In this document: piece by piece, positions 54,374 through 63,270 of the stretch | How the letters are laid out: each line of letters begins with the position of its first letter | Numbering within the stretch: the stretch's first letter is position 1 | Assembly: GCA_016191115.1 (NCBI GenBank) | Contig: JACPPG010000018.1 | Span: 1 to 64,000 of the forward strand | DNA length: 64,000 nt | Origin: Planctomycetia bacterium | GTDB taxonomy: Bacteria; Planctomycetota; Planctomycetia; Pirellulales; JACPPG01 | Direction of reading: 5' to 3' | Translations under genes and position numbers: made by a program | Notes under the pieces: generated by a model | The model's database searches: none | The model's input: only the letters and a program-made list of their open reading frames with translations | What the model was told of the DNA's origin: nothing

Positions 54374-55579
54374 CTAGGACGCCGCGGCGCCCGATCGCTC
54401 GGCCACGAGGGCGTCGAGCTCGAGCTTGAGCCGGGGTAGGATGGCGTCGTAAGGAAATGCCCCCAACTCCGTGCTCTTGCGCTTCAGATTGACGAACTTT
54501 GGCCCGCACCACAGTCCCAGGTCCGCGTCGTCGGTTTCGCCTGGCCCGTTCACGCGGCAGCCCATCACGGCAATCGTGATGTCGTGCTGGTGGGCGTAGG
54601 CGGTCATTTCCTTGACCTGCTCGGCCAGCTCGATGAAGGCCTCGTTCTCGACCCGCGAGCAGCTTGGGCAACTGATGATGTTGAGCGTGCCGCGGCCGAA
54701 GTCCACCACGCTGCGGACGCGGCCGGCCGTGATGTCGGCCAGGATCTGCCGGGCGGCGGCGATCTCCTCCGGCTTGCGATGGTTGGGCACGGTGAGCGAC
54801 ACGCGGATCGTGTCGCCGATCCCGTGGCTGATGAGCTGCTCGAAGGCGATCCGCGTCTTGATCACGCCGTCCGGCGGCAGGCCCGCCTCGGTCACGCCCA
54901 GGTGCAGCGGCACATCGGGACGCTCGTGGGCGAAGCGGCGGTTGACCTCAATGACTTTGGCCGGGTCGGAATCCTTGAGCGACACGCAGTACCGCCTGAA
55001 GCCGAGCGAATCGAGAAGCTCGCAGTGCTCAAGGGCGCTTGCCAGCATCGGAGCGAGCGAGTCCGCGGCGTCGTATTTGTCGACCTGCGCCGGGTCCACC
55101 GAGCCGCAGTTCACGCCCACGCGCATCGCGCAATCGTGCTTGGCCGCGACGTCGACCAGAAATCTTACTTTGTCCTGCCAAGGCTTGTCGCGCTCGTGGT
55201 GGTACAAGTGGCCCGGGTTGTAGCGCAGCTTGTCGACGTGCGGCGCCACGGCCGAGGCGAGCCGGTAGTTCTCCTGCAAGTCGACCGACAGGTTGGCCGT
55301 GGTCCTGCGCCGGATTTCGACAAGCGCCTCGGCATCGCGGTTATTGTCGACGGCAATCCGCACGACATGGGCGCCCGCCTCCGCGAGCGCGTTGACCTGC
55401 GCGGCGGTCGCCGCCACGTCTTGCGTGTGCGTGGCGGTCATGCTCTGCACGGCGACCGGGTGGCCGGCGCCGATCACCACCGTGCCGATCTTGACCGCTC
55501 GAGTTGGATTGCGCGGCAATTCCACGCGGTTGTCCTTCACATACGCTCCCGACCGACAAGCATCCGAATCAATCCTCAA
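54374..55579 (-). CDS. ispG: 4-hydroxy-3-methylbut-2-enyl diphosphate synthase
   Basis: The 401-residue enzyme of the MEP isoprenoid pathway makes HMBPP from MEcPP with a [4Fe-4S] cluster. Visible features: the N-terminal barrel ([34 protein letters not shown]) and cluster cysteines in [14 protein letters not shown] and [12 protein letters not shown] (three Cys plus the following Glu). Its start overlaps the 3' end of the sugar-binding protein gene by 11 bp, so it is translated from the same message. Confidence 0.95.
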   Translation of the reverse strand: MRIDSDACRSGAYVKDNRVELPRNPTRAVKIGTVVIGAGHPVAVQSMTATHTQDVAATAAQVNALAEAGAHVVRIAVDNNRDAEALVEIRRRTTANLSVDLQENYRLASAVAPHVDKLRYNPGHLYHHERDKPWQDKVRFLVDVAAKHDCAMRVGVNCGSVDPAQVDKYDAADSLAPMLASALEHCELLDSLGFRRYCVSLKDSDPAKVIEVNRRFAHERPDVPLHLGVTEAGLPPDGVIKTRIAFEQLISHGIGDTIRVSLTVPNHRKPEEIAAARQILADITAGRVRSVVDFGRGTLNIISCPSCSRVENEAFIELAEQVKEMTAYAHQHDITIAVMGCRVNGPGETDDADLGLWCGPKFVNLKRKSTELGAFPYDAILPRLKLELDALVAERSGAAAS

Positions 55580-56558
55580 ACTGCGCGGGCTTCAATAGCT
55601 GTGCCATCGCCGGTTCGTCCATATTCGCGGGCGTGGCGATGTGCTCGCCTGTTGAGATGCGCTTCTCGACCGCCTTGCCTTCGAGGTGATCGACCATCGT
55701 CTTGACGGCCAGGTATCCCATCTTGACCGGATCTTGCAGCACGATGCCGTCGACCTTGCCGTCGCGCATGGCCTGAATCAGTCGCGCGTTGGGGTCGAAG
55801 GCGATGAACTTCACCTTGCCGGCCAGTTCGCCGCGCCCGGCAAGCGCGCCCAGCATGCCGGTGCTATTGGGTTCGCAGACGGTGAAGATCCCGTCGACCT
55901 CGTCGCCGAATTTCAAGAGCAACTGCTGGCTCTTCGTGAGCGCGTCCTCGAACGACGTGCCCGAGTACTGGTTGCTGGACAGGATTTCGATTTGGGGAAA
56001 CTCCTTGGCGAGCGAATCGAGGAAGCCCTCCTCGCGCTGCTCCGTGCTTTCGCTGCCGACGTTGTAGCGCAGCAGGATGACGCGCCCCTTGCCTGAAAGC
56101 AGTTTCGCCATGTGTTGGGCGGCCAGGGCCCCGCAGCGATAGTTGTCGGTGGCGACGTAGCTGACGATGTCCGTTTCGTCGGCCAATCCGCTGTCGAAGA
56201 TGACCGTGGGGATGCCGTCCTCCTTGGCACTTTTAACTACCGACACGAGCGCCTGCGAATCGAGCGGCGCCAGCACGATGCCGTCCACGCCTCGCGTGAC
56301 GAAATCCTGCACCAGCGAAATCTGGCCTTCGCGATCGCTTTCCTGCAGCGGCCCCTTCCATAGGACTTCCACGTTGCCCAGCTCTTCCGCGGCCTGCGCC
56401 GCGCCGGCATGCACCGATTGCCAGAATTCGTGCGTTGTACCCTTCGGAATGACCGCGACGCGATAGGCCTTGCCGCCGCCAGCCGCGCCGCCCGACGGGG
56501 CGGTGCCGCAGCCCGCCGCCAGACACAAGCAAGCAAAGAGGGCAACCAGTTTTTCCAT
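55569..56558 (-). CDS. Ribose-type ABC transporter substrate-binding lipoprotein
   Basis: The 329-residue product has a lipoprotein signal ([14 protein letters not shown]) and a periplasmic-binding type 1 fold: [72 protein letters not shown]. Such proteins deliver sugars to ABC importers. No permease or ATPase gene is adjacent; instead it overlaps ispG. Confidence 0.92.
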   Translation of the reverse strand: MEKLVALFACLCLAAGCGTAPSGGAAGGGKAYRVAVIPKGTTHEFWQSVHAGAAQAAEELGNVEVLWKGPLQESDREGQISLVQDFVTRGVDGIVLAPLDSQALVSVVKSAKEDGIPTVIFDSGLADETDIVSYVATDNYRCGALAAQHMAKLLSGKGRVILLRYNVGSESTEQREEGFLDSLAKEFPQIEILSSNQYSGTSFEDALTKSQQLLLKFGDEVDGIFTVCEPNSTGMLGALAGRGELAGKVKFIAFDPNARLIQAMRDGKVDGIVLQDPVKMGYLAVKTMVDHLEGKAVEKRISTGEHIATPANMDEPAMAQLLKPAQFED

Positions 56559-56597
56559 TGGGCTTGGTTCTTCTGAATCGCCTGCTGCGAAAGCGGC

Positions 56598-57635
56598 TTA
56601 CGAGCGGCCGTGCCCGCGGCCTCGTCCATGACCGCGTCTCCCCCGCGGCGCGCCGGACCCGCCGCTGGGATGCCTCGCCCGCGCTTCCATATTCGTGCTG
56701 ACGATCATGCCGATCGCTTCTTGCCAGGTGGGAATCGCCCGATGGCTCCCCTTGAGTTCCGAGTCGTCTTCGTCGCCCTCGAGGTCCTCTCCCTCCTCGG
56801 CGACCATCGACGGCAAGGCGGCAAGTTGGTCCGCGTCATCATCGTCATCCGGTTCGCCAAGGTCGATATCGTCGGCATGTCGCGCCGTGGGCTCGAGATC
56901 GGGCGACCGCGCGGAGACCGACTTGCGTTCGTCACGACCTCGCTCGCCGCGATGACGACCTCCCCGCCGACGCCGCCTGCGCCGCGGACGATCCGTCTCC
57001 TCGGATGCGCCCGATGGCGCGGGTTCTCGGCCTTCGGTCGTCTCTTGATCTAAGTCGGGCTCACGGGCGTCCGCCACATCCGGATCCCAGGTTTCGGGTT
57101 CGCGCGGCGCTGACGGTTCGCCATCCCCCTGCCCGCGCCGTCCCCTGCGACGTCGACGGCGTCGGTGCCCGCCCTGGCGTTCACCCTCGCGCGGCTCGGC
57201 AGGCTCGCTCTCGGTGCCGGCCGAGCGCTCGATCAACTCGCTCGACTCTGTCGATTCAAACTCGAGCTCCTCGGGCTCGCGCACGGATCGCTCGTCGGGT
57301 TGACGGCGAGGGCGGTCCGGAGGAGATTCCTCGCGACGTTCGTGGACCTCGGTGCGGCGCTCGTGATGGCTGCTGCGTGGCGGCGAAGGAGGCGGCTCGG
57401 GCCGTGCGGCCGGCCGCTCGACGCGCTCGGCAGCGGGCGGGGCGCCCAGTTCCGCCGCCAGCCGCGACCAATCGGCGGCCGGCCGCGGCGCCGCGCGACG
57501 CGGTTCTTCCGGCGCGCGCCGAGCTGGCGGGGGTGGCGCAGGCTTTGGCTGCGGCCTGGCTTCCGCCGGGCGAATCTCCGCCCCCAGTTCCTTCGCCAGT
57601 TGATCCCAGTGGCTTCCTTGAGGTTCGTCGGTCAT
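56598..57635 (-). CDS. Long disordered, Arg/Glu-rich protein (planctomycete type)
   Basis: The 345-residue product is almost entirely low complexity. Two short repeats, HWDQLAKELGAEI and DWSRLAAELGAPP, are at the N-terminus, then Pro/Arg/Glu-rich tracts and two Arg clusters (RRRRRRRGRRGQG, RRRRRRRGGRHRG). A conserved tail, HRAIPTWQEAIGMIVSTNMEARARHP, and an RG-rich end follow. The basic clusters suggest RNA binding, as in RNase E/Rne C-terminal regions; this is an inference. Confidence 0.75.
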   Translation of the reverse strand: MTDEPQGSHWDQLAKELGAEIRPAEARPQPKPAPPPPARRAPEEPRRAAPRPAADWSRLAAELGAPPAAERVERPAARPEPPPSPPRSSHHERRTEVHERREESPPDRPRRQPDERSVREPEELEFESTESSELIERSAGTESEPAEPREGERQGGHRRRRRRRGRRGQGDGEPSAPREPETWDPDVADAREPDLDQETTEGREPAPSGASEETDRPRRRRRRRGGRHRGERGRDERKSVSARSPDLEPTARHADDIDLGEPDDDDDADQLAALPSMVAEEGEDLEGDEDDSELKGSHRAIPTWQEAIGMIVSTNMEARARHPSGGSGAPRGRRGHGRGRGHGRS

Positions 57636-58000
57636 GGCAAAACGGCGTGTGGGCGAGAATGTGCGTAAAAATGAAATGATGTAGCCAAGCCCCGGACTGA
57701 TAGGCGGCGAAAGAGGTTGCCAGGGGCCTGTCAGTTATGCGGGGCCGGTCGATGCAAGTATAGGGCCGTTGGCCGCGATTGTGAAGTAACGATGGCGCTT
57801 CGAGTTAAGGCGTCGCCGGTCGCGGTTTTGCACCGTCCTTGCTATTCGCATTGGCTCCGGCAAGCACCCCGACATAAAATTGCAGGAAGATGCCGGGCGA
57901 TCCTTGCTGCCCCTTCTCGACGCGACGCCCCCTTCCGCGTCCCGACCGTTCGCGACCCCGTCAGAGTGCCTTCGCCTCGAATACCCTGAGGAAGCGCGCC
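57636..58000. other. Divergent intergenic region before the ornithine-cyclodeaminase gene
   Basis: The 365-bp region has no supported gene; an open frame extends upstream of 58001 but without conserved features. Flanking genes are divergent, so it holds promoters. Confidence 0.45.
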
Positions 58001-59263
58001 ATGAGCATCGACACAGAACGGCCCGCCGATACCGCCGCCGCGGTCGAGGAAGTGGAAATCCGCGGCCACATCATCGACAGCCTGATCTTGCCGAAGGTAC
58101 TCGACCTGATCACCAGCCTCGGTGGATCGTTTCGCATCAAGCAGATCGCGATCGGTCAGGCCCGCAGCGACCCCAGCTACGCGCTGGTCGAGGTGCAGGC
58201 CGACAGCGACGGCCGGTTGGCCGAAATCCTGCGGCAGATCGGCGACCACGGGGCGGTGCCCACCGTGTTCCAGGACTGCCATCTCGTGCCGGCCGACATG
58301 GACGCCGCGTTCCCCGAGGGCTTTTACAGCAGCACGAATCAAAGGACCGAGGTGCGGCTCGCCGGCCGGTGGATCGAAGTCACGGACCAGGAAATGGACT
58401 GCGGCGTCACGGTCGCCGCCGACCGCACGAGCGCCCGTTGCCTGCCGATGACCGACGTCCGCCGCGGCGATTTGCTCGTCGTGGGGCACGCCGGCGTGCG
58501 GGTCTTCCCGCAGGAGCGGACCACCCAAAGGCATCTGTTTGAGTTCATGGGGAGCAGCGTCTCGACGGAAAAACCCAAGGGGATCGCCATTCGCGAGATC
58601 GCCGGAGAGCTGGCGCGCACCCGCGCTGCCGGAGGGCGGACGCTCCTGGTCGGCGGACCGGCTATCGTCCACACGGGTAGCGCCGGTCACATCTGCCAAA
58701 TGATTCGCGACGGATATATCGACCTGTTGTTCGCCGGCAATGCGCTGGCCACCCACGACATCGAGCAATCGCTCTTCGGCACCAGCCTGGGCGTACACAT
58801 GAGCCAGGGCACCGCGGCCGAGGCGGGGCACGAGCATCACCTGCGGGCCATCAACCGCATCCGCCGCGCGGGCGGCATCGCTAGCGCCGTCGAGCGGGGC
58901 GTGCTCACTTCCGGAATCATGTACGAGTGCGTCCGCAACCGCGTCGACTTCCTGTTGGCCGGCAGCATCCGCGACGACGGTCCGCTGCCGGAAGTCATCA
59001 CGGACGTCCTCGAGGCGCAGCGGCAGATGCGCGAGCGCATCCGCGACGTCACGTTCGCGCTGATGATCGCCACGGCCCTGCACTCGATCGCCGTCGGAAA
59101 TCTGCTGCCGGCCTGGGTGAAGGTGGTCTGCGTCGACATCAACCCCTCGACCGTGATCAAGCTGGGGGACCGCGGCTCGTTCCAGACCGTGGGGCTGGTG
59201 ACCGACGTCGAGCCCTTCTTGCGGGCCCTGGTGCAAGAGTTGCAGGCCATAGAGCAAGCGTGA
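58001..59263 (+). CDS. TIGR00300/LOR-SDH family ornithine cyclodeaminase
   Basis: The start ATG 58001 (MSIDTERPADTAAAVEE) follows an extended untranslated-looking frame. The 420-residue protein has a LOR/SDH N-terminal domain (IIDSLILPKVLDLITSLGGSFRIKQ) and the nucleotide-binding half (RTLLVGGPAIVHTGSAGHICQMIRDGYIDLLFAGNALATHDIEQ). This family includes the C-terminal half of cyanobacterial AgrE/ArgZ and archaeal ornithine cyclodeaminases, which turn ornithine to proline and ammonia. It is followed after 7 bp by an amidinotransferase-family gene. Confidence 0.85.
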   Translation: MSIDTERPADTAAAVEEVEIRGHIIDSLILPKVLDLITSLGGSFRIKQIAIGQARSDPSYALVEVQADSDGRLAEILRQIGDHGAVPTVFQDCHLVPADMDAAFPEGFYSSTNQRTEVRLAGRWIEVTDQEMDCGVTVAADRTSARCLPMTDVRRGDLLVVGHAGVRVFPQERTTQRHLFEFMGSSVSTEKPKGIAIREIAGELARTRAAGGRTLLVGGPAIVHTGSAGHICQMIRDGYIDLLFAGNALATHDIEQSLFGTSLGVHMSQGTAAEAGHEHHLRAINRIRRAGGIASAVERGVLTSGIMYECVRNRVDFLLAGSIRDDGPLPEVITDVLEAQRQMRERIRDVTFALMIATALHSIAVGNLLPAWVKVVCVDINPSTVIKLGDRGSFQTVGLVTDVEPFLRALVQELQAIEQA

Positions 59264-59270
59264 AAGCGCC

Positions 59271-60119
59271 ATGACGCAGCCCCACATCCTGATGTGCCCG
59301 CCCGATTTCTACGGGATCGAGTACGAGATCAACGCCTGGATGCACCGCGAACGGCCGAGCGATCGCGCCGTCGCGCGCGAGCAGTGGCTGGCGCTGCAGT
59401 CGCTATTGATCGAGGCTGGAGCCCGCGTGTCGACGATGGCGCCGGTCGCGGGCCTGCCGGACCTGGTCTTCACGGCCAACGCGGCGCTCATCTACCGCGA
59501 TCGCGCGATACTCGCGCACTTCCGCCATCCCGAACGGCAAGGAGAAGAGGCGCTCGACGAGCAGTGGCTCGCGGCCGGGGGCTTCCGCGTCGAGCAACCG
59601 CCGGAAGGCTGCTTCTTCGAAGGCGCCGGCGACGCCCTGTTCTGCGGCGACACGTTGTTCGCCGGATACCGATTGCGGAGCGACGCCCGCGGGCATCAGC
59701 AGATCGGCGCGCGGCTGGGGCGCCGGGTGATTCCGCTCGAGCTCGTCGACCCGTACTACTATCACCTCGACACGTGCTTTTGCCCGCTCGCGCCCGGGCA
59801 GGCCATCTATTATCCGGCGGCGTTTGACCAGTATGCCGAGGCCGTGCTCAAGGAGCTCGTGCCGGAGCTGATCGAAGTCAGCCGCAACGAAGCGCAGCGG
59901 TTCGCTTGCAACGCGGTGGTCGTGGGACGCGCGGTGGTGACCAACACAGGTTGCCCGGAGCTGCACCGCGCGCTGGCGGCGCGGGGCTTTCAGCCGCGCG
60001 AGACGCCGCTCGACGAGTTCGTCAAATCGGGCGGGAGCGCGAAGTGCCTGACCCTGCGTCTGGACGGCGAAGACGCGGCGTCCTGGCGAGGCGAGCCCGC
60101 CGGCGTGGATGCGGCGTGA
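59271..60119 (+). CDS. Arginine dihydrolase/DDAH-like amidinotransferase-fold enzyme
   Basis: The 282-residue guanidino-modifying enzyme has MCPPDFYGIEYEINAWM, FTANAAL, CFFEGAGDALF, YHLDTCFCPL with catalytic His, and GGSAKCLTLRL with the nucleophilic Cys near the C-terminus. In AgrE/ArgZ proteins such a domain converts arginine to ornithine and is fused to the TIGR00300 half. Here the two are separate adjacent genes, so an arginine to ornithine to proline route is likely. Dimethylarginine hydrolase activity is the alternative. Confidence 0.85.
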   Translation: MTQPHILMCPPDFYGIEYEINAWMHRERPSDRAVAREQWLALQSLLIEAGARVSTMAPVAGLPDLVFTANAALIYRDRAILAHFRHPERQGEEALDEQWLAAGGFRVEQPPEGCFFEGAGDALFCGDTLFAGYRLRSDARGHQQIGARLGRRVIPLELVDPYYYHLDTCFCPLAPGQAIYYPAAFDQYAEAVLKELVPELIEVSRNEAQRFACNAVVVGRAVVTNTGCPELHRALAARGFQPRETPLDEFVKSGGSAKCLTLRLDGEDAASWRGEPAGVDAA

Positions 60120-60270
60120 GGACGACGTCCTCTTCTTCGTATTGCCGGCTGCCCGCCGCCTGCTGCCGGCTCTCGTCTCCCTGCCCGCTGCCTGTGCTGC
60201 CTGCCGCCGGCTGTTTTGCTATAGTGGGCACGTCAACGTATGTCCACTGTCGCTCACGGAGGATGCTCTC

Positions 60271-61311
60271 TTGGCTCGCGAGCCAATCATTCAGGCCCAA
60301 GCGGCCGACGAAGTGTCGCGCCGCTTCGACGACGATCCTGAGGATCGCGCCCTGCGCCCCCAGCGGATGCGCGACATGGTCGGGCAGCGCGACGTCTGTG
60401 CCCGGCTGGCCATCGCGCTCGATGCCGCGCAGAAGCGCCGCGAAACGCTGGGGCATATCCTCTTCGACGGGCCGCCGGGGCTGGGAAAGACTACTTTCGC
60501 CACCGTCATCCCCCGCGATCTGGGCGTCACGCTGCAAATTGCCAGCGGCGCCGCGCTGATGGCACCCAAGGACGTCGTCCCTTATCTCACCAACGCCGAG
60601 GAAGGCTCCGTCGTGTTCATCGACGAGATTCACCGGCTGCCCAAGGCCGTCGAGGAGTTCCTCTACCCGGCCATGGAGGATTTTCGTATCGACATCACGC
60701 TGGGCGAAGGCGTCAACGCCCGCACGATCAACATGCCGCTCAAGCCGTTCACGCTGATCGGCGCGACGACGCGGACCGGCATGCTTTCGGCCCCCTTGCG
60801 CGATCGCTTCCAGCTTCGCGAGCACCTCGATTTCTACACTGTCGAGGAGCTGGCCGAGATCGTCCGCCGCAGCGCCGCCAAGCTGCGGGCCGAGATCGAC
60901 GACGCGGCGGCCACCGAAATCGCCATCCGCAGCCGGGGCACGCCGCGGCTGGCCAACAACCGCCTCCGCTGGGTCCGCGACTACGCTACCAGCAAGGCCG
61001 ACGGCCGCATCAACCACAAGCTCGCCCAGGCCGCGCTCGCCATGCAGGAGATCGACCAGCGGGGGCTCGACTCGCAGGACCGCAAGTACCTGGAAACGAT
61101 CATCCGCATGTTCCACGGCGGGCCGGTGGGCGTCGAGGCGATCGCCCACACCATGAACGCCGCGGCGGACACGCTGGAAGACGAGGTCGAGCCATTCTTG
61201 TTGCGCGCCGGCCTGGTCGTCCGCACACCCCGCGGCCGCAAGGCCACGGCGGAAACCTACGAGCACCTGGGACTCGTGCCGCCGGCGGATGGGCAATCGC
61301 GGTTGTTCTGA
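60271..61311 (+). CDS. ruvB: Holliday junction branch migration helicase RuvB
   Basis: The start is a TTG at 60271 with the ribosome-binding site CACGGAGG ending 9 bases before it. In-frame codons upstream lack homology. The 346-residue AAA+ motor shows Walker A GPPGLGKTTFATVI, Walker B VVFIDEIHRLP, sensor 1 GATTRTGMLSAPLRDRF and the arginine finger region. The C-terminal winged helix ends FLLRAGLVVRTPRGRKATAETYEHLG. RuvB with RuvA drives branch migration; ruvA/ruvC are not nearby. Confidence 0.95.
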   Translation: MAREPIIQAQAADEVSRRFDDDPEDRALRPQRMRDMVGQRDVCARLAIALDAAQKRRETLGHILFDGPPGLGKTTFATVIPRDLGVTLQIASGAALMAPKDVVPYLTNAEEGSVVFIDEIHRLPKAVEEFLYPAMEDFRIDITLGEGVNARTINMPLKPFTLIGATTRTGMLSAPLRDRFQLREHLDFYTVEELAEIVRRSAAKLRAEIDDAAATEIAIRSRGTPRLANNRLRWVRDYATSKADGRINHKLAQAALAMQEIDQRGLDSQDRKYLETIIRMFHGGPVGVEAIAHTMNAAADTLEDEVEPFLLRAGLVVRTPRGRKATAETYEHLGLVPPADGQSRLF

Positions 61312-61318
61312 GCCGGGG

Positions 61319-61339
61319 GGCGGGCATCCTGCCCGCCTC
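61319..61339. repeat. Hairpin repeat, left boundary of the AlbA_2 cassette
   Basis: The repeat has an 8-bp stem, GGCGGGCA/TGCCCGCC, around TCC, then TC. The exact reverse complement lies at 63242-63262, and with four more Gs the identity reaches 25 bases. It may also act as a terminator for ruvB. Confidence 0.7.
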
Positions 61340-61458
61340 GGACGTCGCACGCCGCGAGTCAGTCGCCATACCAGCCTACCGACGGACGGGGCCAATCGTC
61401 CGTCAGTTTGGCGGGCGACTGAGCGGCGTGTTATCTTGGCTTATAGGAGAAATTCTGC

Positions 61459-61761
61459 ATGCCTAATCAGTTTCCGCCGGATGTTGAGCGACTCGTTAGA
61501 GACCGCATGGCCCTTGGCGGCTATCTGTCAGAAGACGAGGTGTTGCGCGATGCACTGCGGGCTCTTGAGGAAATCCACTATTTTCGGCCGCAGCCCAATG
61601 TCGGAAGGATTGCCACTTTCGAGGAGCTGCGCAAGGAGGTCCGCCTCGGTCTGGATCAACTCGACCGAGGCGAAGGCCGGGACGCGGAGGAAGTGTTCGA
61701 CGAACTTTTGCGAGACCTGCCTGGCTATCGCGTCCACGTTCGGAATTCAGGCATGCCGTGA
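61459..61761 (+). CDS. ParD/CopG-like small antitoxin-type protein
   Basis: The 100-residue product has a ribbon-helix-helix-like N-terminus (FPPDVERLVRDRMALGGYLSEDEVLRDALRALEE), typical of ParD-type antitoxins, and a charged tail. Its stop overlaps the GTG start of the next gene (GTGA at 61758-61761). The usual ParE partner is missing; the downstream frame encodes an AlbA_2-domain protein. Confidence 0.82.
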   Translation: MPNQFPPDVERLVRDRMALGGYLSEDEVLRDALRALEEIHYFRPQPNVGRIATFEELRKEVRLGLDQLDRGEGRDAEEVFDELLRDLPGYRVHVRNSGMP

Positions 61762-62603
61762 CAGTATTACGCAGCGCAAAAGAAGTCGCCGAAATGCTGC
61801 AGAAGGCGTACGAGGAACGATGTACCCTGCCAGTTGCAGCGGAGCGACTCGCCGACCTGCGAGATCGCTTGTACTACATCGCATCGGTGTATGCTGAGCT
61901 GCCGATGGGACCGGACGAACAGTATGTCAAAGACGCCGACCTTGATCCCGCCGAGAATCGGAGAGCACTCGACAACGAGGCATTTTCGGATGAACTAGCT
62001 ACGGCCCTCGACCGAATCCTGCGCGAGGAATATCCCGTCGAGATTTTGCAACATCTCCCGGACCCGCTTTCAGAGAGCTTTACCGGTACGCTGCCGGATA
62101 CGCAGCCGATTTTGCCGAGCATCGCCGCAATCATCGCTGCGGGTGAAACAACTCGGACGGAATTCAAGTCGACGTTGCGCGTGAACCTGCATACGGGGCA
62201 GCCCGATAAGAAGATGGAGCACGGTTGCTTGAAGACGGTTGCCGCATTCCTGAATTCCGCCGGCGGGCACCTCTTGATCGGCGTAGACGACAGCCGGAAG
62301 GTCGTCGGAATCGACGCAGACGGCTTTCCAAACGAGGACAGGATGCACTTGCACCTTGTCAACCTAATCCGCGATCGCATCGGAGCGCAGCATGCGGCGC
62401 TCGTCGAGTCGTTCTTTGAATCCGTCGGCGGCGAACGCGTGCTGGTGGTGAGATGCAAAGAATCGCGTATCCCGGTGTACGTTAAGGACGAGACCGGCCA
62501 AGAGCGGTTTTTTGTCCGCATGGGAGTTGCAACCACCGAACTGTCCGTGAGCCAATTCCACGACTACGCGAAGCATCGTTTCGACCAAGCTGGTCAAACA
62601 TAA
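61758..62603 (+). CDS. AlbA_2 / Schlafen-like domain protein
   Basis: The start is GTG 61758. The 281-residue protein has an N-terminal region of unknown fold (about 1-120). An AlbA_2 (Schlafen-type, DUF4325-like) domain follows: TEFKSTLRVN, LKTVAAFLNSAGGHLLIGVDDSRKVVGIDAD, RVLVVRCKESRIPVYVKDETGQERFFVRMG. Related domains bind nucleic acids, and in Schlafen proteins cut tRNA or rRNA. The overlap with a ParD-like gene suggests a toxin-antitoxin-like unit. Confidence 0.82.
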   Translation: MTVLRSAKEVAEMLQKAYEERCTLPVAAERLADLRDRLYYIASVYAELPMGPDEQYVKDADLDPAENRRALDNEAFSDELATALDRILREEYPVEILQHLPDPLSESFTGTLPDTQPILPSIAAIIAAGETTRTEFKSTLRVNLHTGQPDKKMEHGCLKTVAAFLNSAGGHLLIGVDDSRKVVGIDADGFPNEDRMHLHLVNLIRDRIGAQHAALVESFFESVGGERVLVVRCKESRIPVYVKDETGQERFFVRMGVATTELSVSQFHDYAKHRFDQAGQT

Positions 62604-62663
62604 GTTCGGCTAGCGGCTTACGTTCAAACAAACATCCCGAATCGGCGCGCTCCCGCGGCAGCC

Positions 62664-63173
62664 ATGAAGTACGAGCGATTCGAAGACCTGCCGGTGTGGC
62701 GCGCGGCGATCGATCTGGCGCACCAAGTGTACGCACTCACGCGCCACGAGGTCTTCACACAGCCGGGCGATCTGCGCGATCAACTGCGCCGTGCTGCATT
62801 GTCGGTGTCGAACAACATTGCCGAGGGATTCGAACGCGGTTCGACGTCAGAATTGCTGGCCTTCCTATATATCGCCCGCGGCTCCGCCGGAGAGGTCCGT
62901 TCGATGCTTCACTTCGTTGCGGAGTGTGAAGAATCCAAGCATTTGAGATCTCAAATCTCAGATCTCAAATCGCTTGCCGAGTCGTGCTCTCGGCAAATTC
63001 GCGCGTGGGCGGACAGCCTGCAGAATTCCGAAATTCGCGGCCAGAGGCACCTGACCGACAAGACGCGTCGCGAGCACGAGTCGCGACGGCGGGCTGACGC
63101 GTTCAAGCAGCAGATTGAGAAGACGCTGCGGGAAGCGCGACCCCAAGACTATCCACCGCCGAACGCGGAGTGA
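62664..63173 (+). CDS. Four-helix-bundle (S23-type) protein
   Basis: The 169-residue product begins MKYERFEDLPVWRAAIDLAHQVYAL, then LRDQLRRAALSVSNNIAEGFERGSTSELLAFLYIARGSAGEVRSML. This is the TIGR02436 four-helix-bundle family first known from intervening sequences of 23S rRNA. A low-complexity insert (LRSQISDLKSLAES, from a repeated 'gatctcaaatc' tract) lies near residue 95. Function of the family is unclear. Confidence 0.88.
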   Translation: MKYERFEDLPVWRAAIDLAHQVYALTRHEVFTQPGDLRDQLRRAALSVSNNIAEGFERGSTSELLAFLYIARGSAGEVRSMLHFVAECEESKHLRSQISDLKSLAESCSRQIRAWADSLQNSEIRGQRHLTDKTRREHESRRRADAFKQQIEKTLREARPQDYPPPNAE

Positions 63174-63241
63174 AGCCCAGAAGGGAATTGGATTTGAAAT
63201 CTGAGATTGAGATTTTAGATCGCCTGCTCACCGTAGGGCCT

Positions 63242-63262
63242 GAGGCGGGCAGGATGCCCGCC
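63242..63262. repeat. Hairpin repeat, right boundary of the AlbA_2 cassette
   Basis: This 21-bp sequence is the exact reverse complement of 61319-61339 and is itself a hairpin. It lies 8 bp from the 3' end of the S9 peptidase gene. Confidence 0.7.
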
Positions 63263-63270
63263 CCCCATCG

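Noticed and set aside
60120..60270. N-terminal extension of RuvB from 60109
   Set aside because: The extra residues overlap the previous gene's end and lack similarity; a ribosome-binding site supports the TTG at 60271.
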